This document shows positions 62,300-64,000 of a stretch of DNA of 64,000 bases, piece after piece. The stretch is from Pristionchus mayeri. Its lineage: Eukaryota > Nematoda > Chromadorea > Rhabditida > Neodiplogasteridae. The DNA is taken from NCBI GenBank assembly GCA_036245805.1, contig BTRK01000001.1, forward strand, positions 18,793,087 to 18,857,086. Direction: 5' to 3'. How positions within the stretch are numbered: position 1 is the stretch's first letter; every line of letters begins with the position of its first letter. Position numbers and translations under genes: made by a program. The notes beneath the pieces were generated by a model, which made no database searches, was not told the DNA's origin, and saw only the letters and a program-made list of their open reading frames with translations.

Positions 62300-63840
62300 A
62301 CTTACTTCTCGGATGTGCTTCGACAACGTGCTCTGCCAGTCGCGAGGCTTGCACTTCCTTTTTGCACAAGCGCATATTATCACTGAAACCAGAAATTTGT
62401 GCTATAATAAAATACATAGTTTGATCTAATAAAATTTTAAATCTAACTTTCATGAACACGCGCGTGTTTCTTGAGTCCTCCCGCTGTATCGAACTATCGT
62501 TCGCATTCAGTACATTCGAAATCATCCTCTGCTTCGAAATCTGCAAAATAGAGATATCGCTGATTGTATGAAGAGTTTGTAATTTGTGTTGAACTCTTTT
62601 CTTTTCTTTCTATCTCTCTCCCTCTTCACCAGATCTTCTGTGAGAGAATGTGAAAATGACGAGATCTATAAGAAATGGGAAAACAAAAGAACGTTGTATG
62701 CTCGACAGTAGGCTAATGAGAAATAACGCAGCGAATTTATAACCAGATCCTTTGTTCTCGCTAGACAGGAGTAATTTATTCAAAATCGTTTCGAATTCTC
62801 AAATCTCACTGGGCCAATTCTACGCGTAAGTGAGATGAGCTTACCATAGTATCCTTCGACTTCCTCCCCGTCACTGTCGAAGTATTTCTTCATTCCCGAG
62901 ACGCAACTACGTCGTGTGGAACGCTAAACAGATTCTTGTGGTAGCTAAAGTAGTTCAGAGAAGAGTGCGCAATTCGGGGAATTATATCTTGATCATACAC
63001 ACTCCCTCGATGATGGAGTGTGTAGAATGAAGAAGGATTACCCGAATTGCGAACTCTAATTGGGAGAGGCGTGATCATGATGAACAAAGTAATTATTCAC
63101 AGTGCAATTATTCAGTAATCATATGATCATATTTAAAACACAAATATATTTGATATATTTTTTGAAAACAACTTACACAACTGTTCGGCAAGTAGGTTCG
63201 AGGACGTAATTGAGTCGATGCCGTGATACTCCTCCACTCATCGTCATCATCGTTCTTTGTACGAGCACGCTTCCCAGATTGAGCCTCACCTCGCTCCGAG
63301 ACGCTGCGGGAGGACTGCAATTATATTATTCTCATTAAGTTTTAGACTAAAACAGATATATTGTTCCCAAATCGATTTGATCAATAAATTTTCCAACACT
63401 ACTTCGGATGAGAACTATGACATGCCGCATTTGATATATCGGCATGACGTCAAAGTTCTCATCCGACTTAGTACCTAATTTTCCTTATTGTTTCGGTGCG
63501 CATCGGGAGTAGATAAATTAATTATGATATTAATTAATGTTTTGACTTTGTGATTCACCTTGCTGGTCTCTTGTTGACTCGAGCACGGAAGGTCGTCATC
63601 GATGGAAGAATCGGCAGACTCTTTCTGGCTCGGATCATCCTGAAACCGATGTTTGACGGGGGAATGTAAAATAGTTTTCAAAAATATATATTCAGCCTTT
63701 CTCGTATAGAAACTTTGATATTGTGAAATTATATTATTTTTGTTAAATATGTCTCACTTCATCCGGATTTGTAATTTCTTCAGGGTCTTCCTGCTTTCCT
63801 TGGTCTTCCAGAGTCGAGTCGAATAGCTCCTCCTAAAAAT
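62300..63840 (-). pseudogene. Zinc-finger relative, 5' end beyond the window, with in-frame stop
   Basis: Read right to left: EELFDSTLEDQGKQEDPEEI (63830-63765), DDPSQKESADSSIDDDLPCS (63640-63560), SVSERGEAQSGKRARTKNDD (63315-63175), MKKYFDSDGEEVEGYY (about 62895-62847), then FECTECER-stop-FDTAGGLKKH (62541-62448) and LCKKEVQASRLAEHVVEAH (62381-62305). Order (acidic linker, finger of the CxxC-x12-HxxxH type, second weaker finger) parallels fingers 3 and 4 of the gene at 54.5-57.7 kb. The stop (TAG, 62496-62494) replaces the residue before Phe in the finger. The last finger has lost its first Cys. Either a pseudogene or a protein ending in the acidic part. The upstream exons, including any shared N-terminal domain, would be right of 64000. 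Confidence 0.5.
63400..63474. repeat. Hairpin element (family 2) in right-edge zinc-finger gene
   Basis: Arms CTTCGGATGAGAACTATGAC and GTCAAAGTTCTCATCCGAC surround a second inner pair (ATGCCG/CGGCAT) with a short loop. Same family as 29886-29992; this copy is shorter. Confidence 0.65.
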
Positions 63841-64000
63841 AAATTACCTTCATCTTCACTTGAAATTCTGGTTGTGTATGAGGGTAATTCGGTGAATTGC
63901 ACTTATTTCACACTCGGCCGATCGGGTCGATTCTAGAGTTCTCTTATTTGAAATTCCAAAATAATGGAGACGAAGGGACCAGTCATATAGGAATTGCAAG

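Overview
This is a eukaryotic window, most likely from a nematode. Coding sequence is cut into many short exons separated by introns that are often only 35-60 bp. Acceptors follow the extended nematode TTTCAG type, and the mobile elements are mariner, hAT-like MITEs and a BEL/Pao retroelement. The species is inferred; I cannot name it. Nothing bacterial (operons, ribosome binding sites, CRISPR) is present.

Layout. 1-3.1 kb: the 5' end of a minus-strand gene, a hypothetical coiled-coil gene with a Ser/Thr/Pro-rich repeat tail, and a broken ribosomal protein S15A (uS8) copy. 4.6-29.3 kb: a duplicated module made of a Kelch gene fused in frame to the first RecA domain of a UAP56/DDX39-type DEAD-box helicase (plus strand), followed by two NAD(P)-dependent reductases of the dihydroflavonol-reductase/cinnamoyl-CoA-reductase-like extended SDR family (minus strand). 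The left copy of the module is decayed: its Kelch gene has stop codons, reductase A is cut by a BEL/Pao remnant, and reductase D is a single exon. The right copy retains an open BTB-BACK-Kelch-UAP56 gene and reductases B and C. A tRNA-derived SINE, the BEL/Pao LTR, MITEs, an 840-bp and a 910-bp inserted element, and a 1.3-kb palindrome distinguish the copies and order the events.

29.7-40.5 kb: one long minus-strand gene of about 30 exons with an N-terminal domain, a low-complexity middle, a chromodomain, pre-SET, SET and post-SET (SUV39-like histone lysine methyltransferase with substituted catalytic motifs). 43.7-52.0 kb: two plus-strand paralogues of a nematode-looking type III membrane protein with a very charged Arg/Asp/Lys/Glu tail; each carries a different frame-breaking lesion. 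Between them lies a 1.65-kb palindrome. 52.8-54.0 kb: a full-length mariner, twin of the one at 12.0-13.3 kb. 54.5-57.7 kb: a minus-strand C2H2 zinc-finger gene whose N-terminal exons match those of the SUV39-like gene in sequence, length and intron phase. 62.3-63.8 kb: a third, zinc-finger relative with an in-frame stop, running off the right edge.

The two most notable systems are the Kelch-UAP56 chimera, supported by two paralogues with the same junction, and the N-terminal domain shared between a chromodomain/SET protein and zinc-finger proteins, which suggests a local family of chromatin factors sharing a recruitment domain. The reductases probably act in small-molecule metabolism; no functional link to the Kelch-UAP56 gene is visible beyond co-duplication.
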